A stretch of DNA of 64,000 nt from Myroides oncorhynchi. Its GTDB lineage: Bacteria; Bacteroidota; Bacteroidia; Flavobacteriales; Flavobacteriaceae. Positions 41,947 through 50,960 of this stretch are shown here, one piece after another. Positions within the stretch are counted from its first letter, which is position 1; each line of letters begins with the position of its first letter. The notes beneath the pieces were generated by a model. That model saw only the letters and a program-made list of their open reading frames with translations. It did no database searches and was not told where the DNA came from. Both the position numbers and the translations under genes were made by a program. The DNA is taken from the NCBI RefSeq assembly GCF_020905415.1, contig NZ_JAJJMP010000001.1:1871501-1935500 (forward strand), read 5' to 3'.

Positions 41947-42032
41947 TACTCGAGGCGGGACTTGAACCCGCACGGGCATTACTACCCACTGGATTTTAAG
42001 TCCAGCGTGTCTACCACTTCCACCACTCGAGC
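41868..42032. repeat. 165-bp direct repeat, copy 2
   Basis: One base different from 39332-39496. The two copies could recombine and delete about 2.5 kb with the DUF6138-like gene. Confidence 0.9.
41947..42032 (-). tRNA. tRNA-Leu(TAA), copy 3
   Basis: Identical over 86 nt to the other copies. Its 5' flank differs from copies 1 and 2; the -7 box TATATTTG is the complement of 42073-42080. Confidence 0.95.
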
Positions 42033-42180
42033 TCAATTGGCATTGACCGCACACTTATCGTGGTTGCGTATGCAAATATAGCGTCTTTTTTATTTATTAG
42101 GCAAGTGTTTTGTTTGTTTATTTTGAATAAAAATGACTAGCTGTTGTTAATCAGTTTCTTAGTGTTTGTAAGACCTAGAC

Positions 42181-42552
42181 CTATTCAGCGTTAAAGATGT
42201 CCTCTGAGGGAAAATCACCAAATATATCAAATGAAAGATCAAGAATTTCGGCATTAGAGAAGTTAGAAGAAATCTCTCCTATAGCTTTCTCAAATCTTAG
42301 TTCAGTGGTGAATCTTCTGCTGTTAGCGTATATTTTTTTATCTATGGCTAGTCTAAAGAAATGTTTGCCTGCAGGTGTTTTAAATTTGATGAAGTTTAAA
42401 GAATCGAAGTTGGTTCTGAGGAATTGAATATTTGCTTGTACAGCTTCTACACTAGGGTATTCTACACTAGTCATAAGAGTCTTACCTCTTCTGTGCTCAA
42501 AAGTGTACTTATACTTTCCGTTATCTTTTAAACTAATTACGAATGCACTCAT
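42181..42552 (-). CDS. DUF1508 (YegP-like) protein
   Basis: 123 residues from MSAFVISLKDNGKYKY; an upstream in-frame start at 42597 adds 15 residues without homology. The two-repeat YegP pattern is visible: FVISLKDNGKYKYTFEHRRGK with YPSVEAVQANIQFL, then a second FIKFKTPAGKHFFRLAI half. These small proteins have unknown function. It lies in the slot between tRNA-Leu copies 3 and 4, monocistronic. Confidence 0.72.
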   Translation of the reverse strand: MSAFVISLKDNGKYKYTFEHRRGKTLMTSVEYPSVEAVQANIQFLRTNFDSLNFIKFKTPAGKHFFRLAIDKKIYANSRRFTTELRFEKAIGEISSNFSNAEILDLSFDIFGDFPSEDIFNAE

Positions 42553-42737
42553 ATCATTTAAGAAACAAAAATTACACCCGAACTGCGCAATAGACATATA
42601 AGTATGTTAAACCATGTGATGTGAACACTATGTGAACCTAAAACAGATTTAAATTACGCTATATGACTAATGCGTTTTCCGAGTTAAAGAAATTTACTTG
42701 TAACAGAACTATCTAAGGGGGGATAGTTCTATAGGGG

Positions 42738-42770
42738 CAAAAAAAAATCCTAAGAGTTAACTTAGGATTT
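42738..42770 (-). terminator. terminator of tRNA-Leu copy 4 / tRNA-Gly
   Basis: AAATCCTAAG/CTTAGGATTT stem with A-run on the plus strand, equivalent to the one at 41633-41664. Confidence 0.85.
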
Positions 42771-42774
42771 TCTG

Positions 42775-42860
42775 TACTCGAGGCGGGACTTGAACCCGCA
42801 CGGGCATTACTACCCACTGGATTTTAAGTCCAGCGTGTCTACCACTTCCACCACTCGAGC
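42775..42860 (-). tRNA. tRNA-Leu(TAA), copy 4
   Basis: Identical over 86 nt to copies 1-3. It follows tRNA-Gly by 9 bp in the same transcript, and is probably the ancestral locus because it keeps both a tRNA neighbour and the normal terminator. Confidence 0.95.
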
Positions 42861-42869
42861 ATGGTATAG

Positions 42870-42942
42870 AGCGAAAAACGGGGTTCGAACCCGCGACCTC
42901 AACCTTGGCAAGGTTGCGCTCTACCAACTGAGCTATTTTCGC
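42870..42942 (-). tRNA. tRNA-Gly(GCC)
   Basis: 73 nt. Acceptor GCGAAAA/TTTTCGC with discriminator T, D loop AGCTCAGTTGGTAGAGC, anticodon stem CAACC-TTGCCAA-GGTTG with anticodon GCC, T arm GGGTTCGAACCC. Confidence 0.95.
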
Positions 42943-42983
42943 GTATGTTATAAGAACATTGCTTTACTTCCGTATTGCGAGTG

Positions 42984-42991
42984 CAAATATA
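42984..42991 (-). promoter_or_regulatory. -7 element of the tRNA-Gly/tRNA-Leu unit
   Basis: TATATTTG on the minus strand, 42 bp before the tRNA-Gly 5' end, the same spacing as for tRNA-Leu copy 1. Confidence 0.65.
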
Positions 42992-43108
42992 GGATGTTTT
43001 TTCATTTCTCCAAACTCAAAAGACTAAAAAAGTAAAGATATTTTTTAACTCATTGATATACAAATAGTGAGTTTGTGTCTTTTTTTTGAATATTTTGAGG
43101 TAAATAAA

Positions 43109-43138
43109 AAAGAGAGACTTAATTAAGTCTCTCTTTCG
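43109..43138 (-). terminator. mutS terminator
   Basis: AAAGAGAGACTT (43109-43120) pairs with AAGTCTCTCTTT (43125-43136); the flanking A-run on plus gives a T-run behind minus-strand mutS. Confidence 0.8.
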
Positions 43139-43150
43139 TATATATCTGAT

Positions 43151-45751
43151 TTATTTTAGTTTCTTTTTTAGTTCATTGATCTTCATTATGGCTTCTATAG
43201 GCGTAATATTATTTACATCTATGGCTAAAATATCCTCTTTTAATTCTTCTAATAGTGGGTCATCTAGATTGAAGAAGCTAAGTTGGATATCATCTTCTAC
43301 TGCTTTTAGTGGTTGTTGAGGATCTTTTGAATGACCTTTTTCTAGCTGTTTTAGCATCTTCTCTGCTCTTTTTAATACAGTAGTAGGCATTCCTGCCATT
43401 TTCGCTACGTGGATACCAAAGCTGTGTGCACTACCTCCAGGTACTAGCTTACGTAAGAATAGTACATTGTCTTTAAGCTCTTTTACAGAGACATTATAGT
43501 TCTTAATGCCATCAAAGTTCTGTGACATATCATTTAATTCGTGATAGTGTGTCGCGAATAATGTCTTAGGCTTACCAGGGTGTTGATGTAGATATTCTGC
43601 TATAGCCCATGCGATAGAGATACCATCATAAGTACTTGTTCCTCTACCAATCTCATCTAGTAATACTAAACTTCTATCAGAAATATTGTTTAGGATAGAG
43701 GCTGTCTCATTCATCTCTACCATAAATGTAGATTCTCCCATAGAGATATTATCACTAGCTCCTACACGTGTGAATATTTTGTCAACTACTCCCATACGCA
43801 GTGATTTAGCTGGAACGAAGCTTCCCATTTGGGCTAATAATACGATAAGTGCTGTCTGTCTTAAGATAGCAGACTTACCAGACATATTAGGACCTGTAAT
43901 CATAATGATTTGCTGATCTTTATTGTTTAGATACACATCATTTGAGATGTAAGGGGTATCATAAGCTAACTGTTTTTCGATAACAGGGTGACGACCGTCT
44001 TTGATATCTAATTCGTAAGAATCATCTAAAACAGGACGTACATAGTTATTCTCAATAGCTTGTTGGGCAAAAGAACTCAAACAATCTAACTGAGCGACTA
44101 GATTGGCGTTGAGTTGTACAGGCTTGATGTATTGTGCACACCACGCTACAAAGGCATCGTATAGTTCATTCTCTAGCTTGTATATTTTCTCCTCTGCACC
44201 AAGTATCTTGGTCTCGTATTCTTTTAGTTCCTCTGTGATGTAGCGTTCTGCATTGACTAAAGTCTGTTTGCGTATCCAGTCAGTAGGAACTTTGTTTTTA
44301 TGTGTATTACGCACTTCGATATAGTATCCAAATACGTTATTAAATGAGATCTTAAGTGATGGAATACCTGTTTTTTCACTTTCTCTAAGTTCCATTGCCT
44401 CTAGTAATTCTTTACCAGAAGTAGAGATTTTGCGCAGTTCATCTAAGTCTTGGTTTACCCCTTCTGCGATAGCATTCCCTTTAGCGATAGCTACAGGAGC
44501 ATTTTCACTAATCGTAGTTCTTATCTTGTCTCTCAGTAGTTCACAGCCGTGTAGTGTATTCCCCATCTGTTTTAGAGAGTCATTGCTACTCTTCTGCGCT
44601 ATTTCTTTGATTGGAATAATAGCATCTAGTGAATCCTTTAGATACACTAGTTCACGTGGAGATACTTTAGCTGTTGCTATTTTAGAGATTAATCGTTCTA
44701 AGTCTGATATCTTCTTTATTTGCTGTTGGAACAGAGCTAATAACTCAGTATCCTCCTTTAAGTTCTCGACGATATTATGTCTATCGATGATCTTCTTCGT
44801 GTCTTTAAGTGGTAAGGCTAACCATCGTTTAAGTAAACGCCCTCCCATAGGAGATAATGTTTTATCTATTACGTCTAGTAGTGTAATAGCATTTAGATTA
44901 GTACTGTTATATAATTCTAGGTTTCTTATCGTGAATCGATCCATCCATACATAGGCGTCTTCAGCTATACGCTGTATAGATGAGATGTGTTCTAGTTTAG
45001 TATGTTGTGTTTCTGATAAGTAGTATAAAATAGCTCCACAGGCGATAGTCCCCTCTTCTAGATCTTCTACACCAAAACCTTTTAATGAATTTGTTTTGAA
45101 GTGATTAGTTAGAGATTCGAAAGCGAAGTCCGTCTTGAATACCCAGTCATCTAATAAGAATAGATTATAGGTAGCCCCATAGTTCTGTAAGAAATGTGTC
45201 TTGTTACTCTTCTGAACTAATACTTCACTCGGAGAGAAGTTCTGAAGTAGTTTATCGATATAATCTTGATTACCTTCTGTGGTTAAGAATTCACCGGTAG
45301 ATACATCTAAGAAAGAGATACCAATGGTCTTCTTAGCGAAGTGTATTGCACATAAAAAGTTGTTAGACTTAGATTGCAGTACTTCATCATTTAATGCTAC
45401 ACCAGGAGTTACTAATTCTGTCACTCCTCTTTTGACAATAGTCTTGGTGGTTTTAGGGTCTTCTAACTGATCACAGATAGCTACTCTAAGTCCTGCTTTA
45501 ACTAGTTTAGGTAGATACACATTAATAGAGTGATGGGGAAAACCAGCTAATTCTGTTTCACTAGGTGATCCAGCACTTCTCTTGGTTAGTGTTATTCCTA
45601 GTATTTTAGATGCTCTGACCGCGTCCTCACCGAAAGTTTCATAAAAATCCCCAACGCGAAATAATAGACAAGCATCAGGATACTTAGCCTTTATATCGTT
45701 GTATTGTTTCATTAATGGTGTTTCTTTGGGAGCTTTAGCTTTAGAGGTCAT
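43151..45751 (-). CDS. mutS: DNA mismatch repair protein MutS
   Basis: 866 residues from [18 protein letters not shown]. The frame is open 55 codons further upstream, but that part lacks MutS similarity and contains the probable promoter (TATATTTG, complement of 45776-45783). The mismatch-recognition motif is [16 protein letters not shown]; the ATPase core has Walker [15 protein letters not shown], then [14 protein letters not shown], Walker [17 protein letters not shown] and LFATHYHEL. MutS scans DNA, binds mispairs and recruits MutL. Its neighbour 1.2 kb away is a TrmH-type methyltransferase, a frequent pairing in flavobacteria. Confidence 0.96.
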   Translation of the reverse strand: MTSKAKAPKETPLMKQYNDIKAKYPDACLLFRVGDFYETFGEDAVRASKILGITLTKRSAGSPSETELAGFPHHSINVYLPKLVKAGLRVAICDQLEDPKTTKTIVKRGVTELVTPGVALNDEVLQSKSNNFLCAIHFAKKTIGISFLDVSTGEFLTTEGNQDYIDKLLQNFSPSEVLVQKSNKTHFLQNYGATYNLFLLDDWVFKTDFAFESLTNHFKTNSLKGFGVEDLEEGTIACGAILYYLSETQHTKLEHISSIQRIAEDAYVWMDRFTIRNLELYNSTNLNAITLLDVIDKTLSPMGGRLLKRWLALPLKDTKKIIDRHNIVENLKEDTELLALFQQQIKKISDLERLISKIATAKVSPRELVYLKDSLDAIIPIKEIAQKSSNDSLKQMGNTLHGCELLRDKIRTTISENAPVAIAKGNAIAEGVNQDLDELRKISTSGKELLEAMELRESEKTGIPSLKISFNNVFGYYIEVRNTHKNKVPTDWIRKQTLVNAERYITEELKEYETKILGAEEKIYKLENELYDAFVAWCAQYIKPVQLNANLVAQLDCLSSFAQQAIENNYVRPVLDDSYELDIKDGRHPVIEKQLAYDTPYISNDVYLNNKDQQIIMITGPNMSGKSAILRQTALIVLLAQMGSFVPAKSLRMGVVDKIFTRVGASDNISMGESTFMVEMNETASILNNISDRSLVLLDEIGRGTSTYDGISIAWAIAEYLHQHPGKPKTLFATHYHELNDMSQNFDGIKNYNVSVKELKDNVLFLRKLVPGGSAHSFGIHVAKMAGMPTTVLKRAEKMLKQLEKGHSKDPQQPLKAVEDDIQLSFFNLDDPLLEELKEDILAIDVNNITPIEAIMKINELKKKLK

Positions 45752-45775
45752 AACGTCGTTTTGTATTTCAAAATA

Positions 45776-45783
45776 CAAATATA
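45776..45783 (-). promoter_or_regulatory. -7 element of mutS
   Basis: TATATTTG on the minus strand, 24 bp before the mutS start at 45751; it supports that start. No good -33 box was seen. Confidence 0.5.
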
Positions 45784-45810
45784 ATCCCAAAAAGTCAGAA
45801 TCACTACTAT

Positions 45811-46329
45811 CTAGTCTCTTGGAATACCATAGTATTTCTTTAATCGGCGAATAATCATGGATGTAGAGACTGTTATGGTTAATCCAATAAGACAACCTAA
45901 AGTAACTGCTAGGCATCTAAACAATGGTGTCGCTTCTACAGAGCTAGCTGTGTGTGGCTGTACTAAGATAATTATCAGGGCAACCAAAGCTACACGTGCC
46001 ATATCTAGAATTTTAAATAAATAGCAGGTCATAATAGTTAAGAAGACACCGAATAAACTAATGTAAAGATTTGATTCTGGATGTATTTCTAGACAAACTA
46101 AGCCCACTGCAGAACCTACTAAGTTAGATTTAAATCGTTCGATAGATAGTTTCTTAGAGTTTTTTCCTTCAGGAGATATAACTAGAATAATAGATATAAG
46201 CGTCCATAAAATCTCATAATTAGGATACCTCAGGAATAATAAATATCCAATGTAGAAACCGATAAAGCATCTAGTGATATATATTATTACAGGCGAGGTT
46301 ATTATTTTTGTTATGAGATTACGTAGCAT
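45811..46329 (-). CDS. FUSC-like small integral membrane protein
   Basis: 172 residues from MLRNLITKI; seven more codons are possible upstream. There are four or five hydrophobic helices ([65 protein letters not shown] and a C-terminal helix) with the [14 protein letters not shown] loop found in FUSC/aromatic acid exporter-type proteins. It is half-length compared with full FUSC transporters. A role in export is possible but unproven. It lies 59 bp upstream of mutS on the same strand. Confidence 0.65.
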   Translation of the reverse strand: MLRNLITKIITSPVIIYITRCFIGFYIGYLLFLRYPNYEILWTLISIILVISPEGKNSKKLSIERFKSNLVGSAVGLVCLEIHPESNLYISLFGVFLTIMTCYLFKILDMARVALVALIIILVQPHTASSVEATPLFRCLAVTLGCLIGLTITVSTSMIIRRLKKYYGIPRD

Positions 46330-46479
46330 AAAAATAAATTGAGCTTGCAAAGGTACTAAGTCAAAATAAATTATACAATTTTAACTCAAATCTGATAGAT
46401 TAAGTTTGTGAGGACTGTTTTTTGTTGTGTTTAATAGGTTTTTATGGTTGTTTTTTGTGTAATTATAGCAATAGGAGAT

Positions 46480-46764
46480 TTATGGTGATACTATAGCGAA
46501 GAAAGTTATTGATAAAACAGATGTGAAAATAGCAATCATCGGAAACTTCTGTACTTTGTATGATTTAGAATTTAGTAAGGTGCATATAATAGTGGGAAGC
46601 AATATAACTCCTGTTAAACAAAATATCCATAAAAGTTCAAGGTAGTGAACATATTTAGGGTTTTTAATGAAGTCAGTTGTAAGTGAGCCTTGCAGGATTA
46701 CCACGAAAAGGAAATTATTCAGTATCGTTAATAACGCGAGCTGATTTAGTGTTTTTTTAGTCAT
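46480..46764 (-). CDS. hypothetical three-helix membrane protein
   Basis: 94 residues from MTKKTLNQLALL. An earlier ATG at 46782 is less likely because a TAAATTTG -7 box (complement of 46785-46792) would place transcription start at about that codon. Three hydrophobic helices are evident (LALLTILNNFLFVVILQG, LLWIFCLTGVILLPTIICTLL, FPMIAIFTSVLSITFFAIV). No family recognised. It is alone, divergent from the methyltransferase gene. Confidence 0.6.
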   Translation of the reverse strand: MTKKTLNQLALLTILNNFLFVVILQGSLTTDFIKNPKYVHYLELLWIFCLTGVILLPTIICTLLNSKSYKVQKFPMIAIFTSVLSITFFAIVSP

Positions 46765-46784
46765 GGTAAAGTGTTTTATCATTA

Positions 46785-46792
46785 CAAATTTA
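46785..46792 (-). promoter_or_regulatory. -7 element deciding the start of the three-helix protein
   Basis: TAAATTTG on the minus strand, immediately before the first ATG (46782), favours the second ATG at 46764. Confidence 0.45.
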
Positions 46793-46971
46793 TTGAATGC
46801 CTTTTGAATTACTTGATGAGGATAGGGGGAATTGTTCTTTTAATTTTGTAAAAAATAAAGGGTTTTGTTTGATTTATACTAGAGTTTGTTTTTTTGAACG
46901 TAAATAATTTTTATCCTTTGCTAAACGATATCCATTTGATAAATGTTACTTTTGCTAAAAATTATTAAAGC

Positions 46972-47496
46972 ATGCGTAAATTAGCCAATAGTGAATTAGA
47001 TCGTAAGAATGTAGAAGAGTTTAAGGCTTCTGAGAAGACACCAATTATTGTGATTTTGGATGATGTAAGAAGTTTACATAATATTGGTTCTGTGTTTAGA
47101 ACTTGTGATGCATTTTTGGTGAAGAAAGTATATCTATGTGGTATTACTGCTACCCCTCCAAATAAGGAGATACACAAGACGGCTTTAGGAGCTACAGAGA
47201 CTGTAGAGTGGGAGTATGCTAAAGATGTAGAGGAAGTAGTGAAATCACTAAAAGAAAACGGTGTATCTGTACAGTCTGTAGAGCAGGTAGAAAATAGTGT
47301 GATGCTTAATGACTTTAAGGTAACTGAAGGAGTGAACTATGCGCTAGTTTTTGGAAATGAAGTAAAGGGAGTGAATCAAGAGGTAGTTAACTTAAGTGAT
47401 GGTGTGATAGAGATTCCACAGTTAGGAACTAAACACTCTTTGAATATCTCTGTAAGTGCCGGAATCGTTATTTGGGACTTGTTTCAACAGATGTAA
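46972..47496 (+). CDS. TrmH/SpoU family RNA 2'-O-methyltransferase
   Basis: 174 residues. SPOUT motif 1 is NIGSVFRTCDAF (Asn37, Gly39, Arg43); motif 2 is ALVFGNEVKGVNQEVV; motif 3 is IPQLGTKHSLNISVSAGIVIWDL. The family transfers a methyl group from S-adenosylmethionine to a ribose 2'-OH in tRNA or rRNA. It has no extra RNA-binding domain, like TrmL or small TrmH proteins, so the exact target base is unknown. It is monocistronic. Confidence 0.92.
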   Translation: MRKLANSELDRKNVEEFKASEKTPIIVILDDVRSLHNIGSVFRTCDAFLVKKVYLCGITATPPNKEIHKTALGATETVEWEYAKDVEEVVKSLKENGVSVQSVEQVENSVMLNDFKVTEGVNYALVFGNEVKGVNQEVVNLSDGVIEIPQLGTKHSLNISVSAGIVIWDLFQQM

Positions 47497-47518
47497 TAGT
47501 TTATCAGTGAATCTATAA

Positions 47519-47551
47519 CAAAGAGCTACTTCTATACGAAGTAGCTTTTTT
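47519..47551 (+). terminator. terminator after the methyltransferase gene
   Basis: AGAGCTACTTC pairs with GAAGTAGCTTTT, then T-rich. Confidence 0.8.
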
Positions 47552-47644
47552 GTATAGTGTCACGTTTATATGAAAGTTTTAATTGTTGAAGTTAATTAAA
47601 TATTTGTTAGAAAGAATATCTTTGGGTAAAACAGACATAACACA

Positions 47645-48523
47645 ATGAAAATATTCGAAATAGGAGATGGGCAGACCATTATAAAAACACCAAGTCATTA
47701 CTATGGAGCGTGTGAAAATGAACAAACGATACAGTTATACAAGGGAGAAAGGGATGATGAACCTGTAATCCGTATTAGGATTATCTACTTTGAACGTGTG
47801 AAAGGAGTAACACAGAAGGATATTATAACGGATTTTAAAGAGAAGGCTACTGAATATAGTACGCAGGCTGTCACGCATAGTGGTAAGAGTTATTTCTCTT
47901 ATGACACAGATTCATCGGAGAACTTGTATATGCATATCTATGAAGTGATGTATGGTGAACACATTGTAGCAATATCGCTTACAGCAAATAAGGGACAAGG
48001 GGATACAGATGAAGTAAATACCTATAAGAAAGAAATAGTGGAGATGATAAAGAGTATTGATACATTAACTTCTTTAGAATTGCCATTGTTAGAGCCGAAG
48101 TATGAGGATCTCTATTACTTGACAAAAGAAGTAGCTAAAGTATTGGACTTGCCTACTGAGGAATTAGGAGGGGTATATGAAAGTGGAGAGGTAGTTCATA
48201 TTTTACAAGATATATTAACGCGTAGAGATTATGAAGCTGATGACAGGGTTTATTATCAAGCCTTAGGAATGCTATTTGGTAGCTGTATAGCGTATCAATA
48301 TGAGGATTTTCACTGGGTAGTAGTCAGTGATGAGTATGGTAGAGAGATGGCGCTACAGTATAGAGATTACGCAGTGCAGTGTTTTCCGATTAGTATGATC
48401 ACAAAACGAATAGAAGATGGGGAAGATATAGATGTTAATTATCTAATGGAAGAAGTAACTAGTCATATCAAATCTGCTGTAGAAAGAGACAAACAGTTTA
48501 AGGTATTAGATTATAATTTTTAA
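47645..48523 (+). CDS. DUF3806 domain protein (paralogue 1)
   Basis: 292 residues, no signal peptide. The N-terminal half is a beta-rich domain (QTIQLYKGERDDEPVIRIRI, VTHSGKSYFSYD). The C-terminal half matches DUF3806: ALGMLFGSCIAYQYEDFHWVVVSDEYGREMALQYRD followed by VQCFPISMITKRIEDGEDIDV. This family is of unknown function and often lies in immunity-like gene clusters. The next gene is a paralogue of similar length. A TATCTTTG -7 match is at 47617-47624. Its role could be immunity against a toxin, which is inference. Confidence 0.75.
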   Translation: MKIFEIGDGQTIIKTPSHYYGACENEQTIQLYKGERDDEPVIRIRIIYFERVKGVTQKDIITDFKEKATEYSTQAVTHSGKSYFSYDTDSSENLYMHIYEVMYGEHIVAISLTANKGQGDTDEVNTYKKEIVEMIKSIDTLTSLELPLLEPKYEDLYYLTKEVAKVLDLPTEELGGVYESGEVVHILQDILTRRDYEADDRVYYQALGMLFGSCIAYQYEDFHWVVVSDEYGREMALQYRDYAVQCFPISMITKRIEDGEDIDVNYLMEEVTSHIKSAVERDKQFKVLDYNF

Positions 48524-48802
48524 ACCCAGAATAAACGATAGACATATAGACGAAAAGTAATTATACAAGATAACTCTAAACTTATGAAAAAAGGATACAA
48601 TAGTATGGTTTTAGAAGAAGTGAAAGAGGTATGAAGTAAAATTGCTTTGCAGTATTTGGTTAATGTTGATTCTGGGTTAAAGTACATAAAGCTATTCGAG
48701 AGGGTGGCTTTTTATGTATAACGAGATTAGTATGTTGTTGAACAGTATTTTATTAACTAATGATAAAATATTATATTTATACAGATTTATAAATCAGAAT
48801 GT
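48524..48802. other. spacer between the DUF3806 paralogues
   Basis: Contains AACCCAGA (48523-48530) and its complement TCTGGGTT (48671-48678), and a hairpin with T-run at 48684-48719 (ACATAAAGC/GCTTTTTATGT). Short frames here are not convincing. Confidence 0.45.
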
Positions 48803-49657
48803 ATGCAGTTAGTTGACTTAGGGGTGGAAAGAATAGCGATGTTAGCTCCAGATGAATTTATTCTAGAGATTCCTGATTATGATGGAGTAATGCTATGTAA
48901 AGAGGAAGAAGCATATATGCCTTATATCTATATTTTCACAGGGAAGGTGATACCTGAACAGGAGTTTAGCTTTGAGACAGAGTTGGATTTATTGAAAAGG
49001 GAAGCGAGTGACTATAATACCTTTGTAGAGGAGGTAGTAGATAAGTGTTATTTTAAACACATATATGATATTGAGGATATGTATATACACGAGTATATTA
49101 TTCTATTTACAAATGTACAGTTTACATTACAGTTGGTTTTTAGTTTAGAGCAAGAGGGTACGGAGTTAGAAAAGTCATACGTAGAGGAAGTAGAGAAGAT
49201 GATAGAGACTATTGGATTTATGTTTGAGACGCACCACGAGTGTTTAGTTATCACAGCTGAGGAGGAGAGGTATATAGAAGAAAGTATTTGTGATATACTT
49301 GGCACAGATAGAGTAGGCGTACAGGTATGTCTACAATCAGGTAAAGCACTAGATGTGTTACAATGGTTATTTGATGAAGAGTGCTTTAATCCAAGGGATA
49401 AAGAGTATATAGCCAAGTTAGGATTGATGCTAGGAACGTTATTACAATATTACTATTTAGACTTTAACTGGGTTGCTGTAGAAGAAGAGGGAGAACGAGA
49501 GTTAGCAATGCGATATAAAGATACAGAAGAAGTAGTGTTTCCTATTAGCTTAGTGTCTTCTCGTGTTGAGACAGGCGAGGCGATACGTATTCCGCGTATG
49601 CTTGAGAATTTGTTTTTTACGGTTGAAGAGAGGCATAAGGAGAGGGGGGTGAATTAA
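48803..49657 (+). CDS. DUF3806 domain protein (paralogue 2)
   Basis: 284 residues, same layout as the preceding paralogue but diverged. The N-terminal domain (RIAMLAPDEFILEIPDYDG, QEFSFETELDLLKREASDYN) is followed by the DUF3806 region: LGLMLGTLLQYYYLDFNWVAVEEEGERELAMRYKD with VVFPISLVSSRVETGEAI. The two proteins likely arose by duplication. It is followed 29 nt later by the WGR/propeller gene and is probably cotranscribed with it. Function unknown. Confidence 0.75.
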   Translation: MQLVDLGVERIAMLAPDEFILEIPDYDGVMLCKEEEAYMPYIYIFTGKVIPEQEFSFETELDLLKREASDYNTFVEEVVDKCYFKHIYDIEDMYIHEYIILFTNVQFTLQLVFSLEQEGTELEKSYVEEVEKMIETIGFMFETHHECLVITAEEERYIEESICDILGTDRVGVQVCLQSGKALDVLQWLFDEECFNPRDKEYIAKLGLMLGTLLQYYYLDFNWVAVEEEGERELAMRYKDTEEVVFPISLVSSRVETGEAIRIPRMLENLFFTVEERHKERGVN

Positions 49658-49686
49658 AAAGAGATGGAGTTATATATAGCAATGTT

Positions 49687-50814
49687 ATGAAAAAGGCAAA
49701 GTTTATTGAGTACAGTACAGATAAGCAGTGTGTGTTATCATTAGATAAAACAACACTGATAACAGAGAATATAAATAATGGTAAAAGCAGAACCACTGAG
49801 AAGACCATGTCAAATGATGAAGCAGGACTTAAGGAGTATGATAAGAAGAGGTTTGCTACTTTAAAGAAAGGGTACGTGGAGTTAAATGATAAGCCTAAAA
49901 AGGGAGAGGCGTTCATGCATTATTACGTGGGTGGTGGATATACGGGATGTTTGTCTTTTACAAAAGTGGCAGATGCGTTCTATATATATAAATGTGTGGA
50001 GGATAATGTAGATGTGATAATGTGTGTCGATAAGGCTGGTAGGGTGATAAGAGAAGATATTAGTGTGGCTAAACGACTAGTATGGGACATGGAGTATATT
50101 AGTTCATCTAATGAAATACTATTAGATCTAGATCATCATATTTATTTATACAATGTAGATACAGGAGAGTTTACTAAAGTCTTAGAAAGTCCTAAGCGCG
50201 CAAGTAATAGTGTGTTGACTATTTTAAACAATCAAATTGCTTTTGGTTCAGGAAAGCAACTAAAGGTTTGGAGTAGGCAGAAGGAGGATGTGTTTGTTAG
50301 GGAGTTGACGTTGGCAGATTATCATCATAATACTCCGTTTAGTATTGCATTGACAGGTGATGGGAAGCTACTCGCTATACATACAAAAGTAGGAGAAATA
50401 GAAGTGATAGAAATAAGCACAGGAGAAGTTGTTCAAATAATTAAAGGTGGTTTTGAAATAGTAAAACAGATGAGGTTCGTGGAAGATGGGACTACTTTAG
50501 CGATAAGAGAGATGTATGGTGACTGGGCACTTTATTTTTATAGTGTCACTACTGGAGAAATGATAGAGAAGAAAGGTTTACAGATAGTTAATCATGTACG
50601 TTCTCATCAGGTAGATGCTTTCTGTTTTAATGAAGATGAGAGTCTCTTAGTTCAAAAGAATATGACGACTGCTTATGTGTTCGATTATAGGAAAGAAAAA
50701 CTGTTATATAGTTTTGAACTTGAACATTGTGTGAAGAGTGCTGAGTTAAAGATTATAGAGGAACAGCTAGCAGTACGTACTGACTATGGATGTTTTAGTT
50801 TATATAGGGTGTAA
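49687..50814 (+). CDS. WGR-like domain plus beta-propeller protein
   Basis: 375 residues. Residues 1-65 resemble a WGR domain (FIEYSTDKQ opening, then SNDEAGLKEYDKKRFATLKKGYVE, the usual WGR closing helix), though the W-G-R triad itself is not obvious. Residues about 90-375 form WD40-like blades (NEILLDLDHHIYLYNVDTGEF, GKLLAIHTKVGEIEVIEIST, FYSVTTGEMIEKKG). No signal peptide, so probably cytoplasmic. WGR domains bind nucleic acid or proteins; this combination suggests a scaffold. Function not known; it may form a unit with the DUF3806 genes. Confidence 0.6.
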   Translation: MKKAKFIEYSTDKQCVLSLDKTTLITENINNGKSRTTEKTMSNDEAGLKEYDKKRFATLKKGYVELNDKPKKGEAFMHYYVGGGYTGCLSFTKVADAFYIYKCVEDNVDVIMCVDKAGRVIREDISVAKRLVWDMEYISSSNEILLDLDHHIYLYNVDTGEFTKVLESPKRASNSVLTILNNQIAFGSGKQLKVWSRQKEDVFVRELTLADYHHNTPFSIALTGDGKLLAIHTKVGEIEVIEISTGEVVQIIKGGFEIVKQMRFVEDGTTLAIREMYGDWALYFYSVTTGEMIEKKGLQIVNHVRSHQVDAFCFNEDESLLVQKNMTTAYVFDYRKEKLLYSFELEHCVKSAELKIIEEQLAVRTDYGCFSLYRV

Positions 50815-50899
50815 TTGAGAATTGCTTTTATGTTATGTTTGTTTTTTATATAAAATACGTTCTTAACTTAGATTAAGTGCGTTAGGGGGTGAGAGGTTA

Positions 50900-50907
50900 T
50901 ACATTTG
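50900..50907 (+). promoter_or_regulatory. -7 element of the YceI gene
   Basis: TACATTTG, 53 bp before the ATG at 50961. It makes the in-frame start at 50889 impossible as part of this transcript. Confidence 0.55.
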
Positions 50908-50960
50908 TACCATACAAAACGCTACTGATAATAAGTAGCGATAATCTTAAAAAAAATATT

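Noticed and set aside
41793..41999. 68-residue plus-strand ORF
   Set aside because: It is made of tRNA flank, the remnant recombinase end and tRNA antisense; treated as a pseudogene fragment.
42790..43035. 81-residue ORF over the tRNA-Leu/tRNA-Gly pair
   Set aside because: It lies almost wholly on tRNA antisense sequence and has no independent coding signal.
44430..44954. 174-codon plus-strand ORF inside mutS
   Set aside because: Shadow frame of mutS, no motif.
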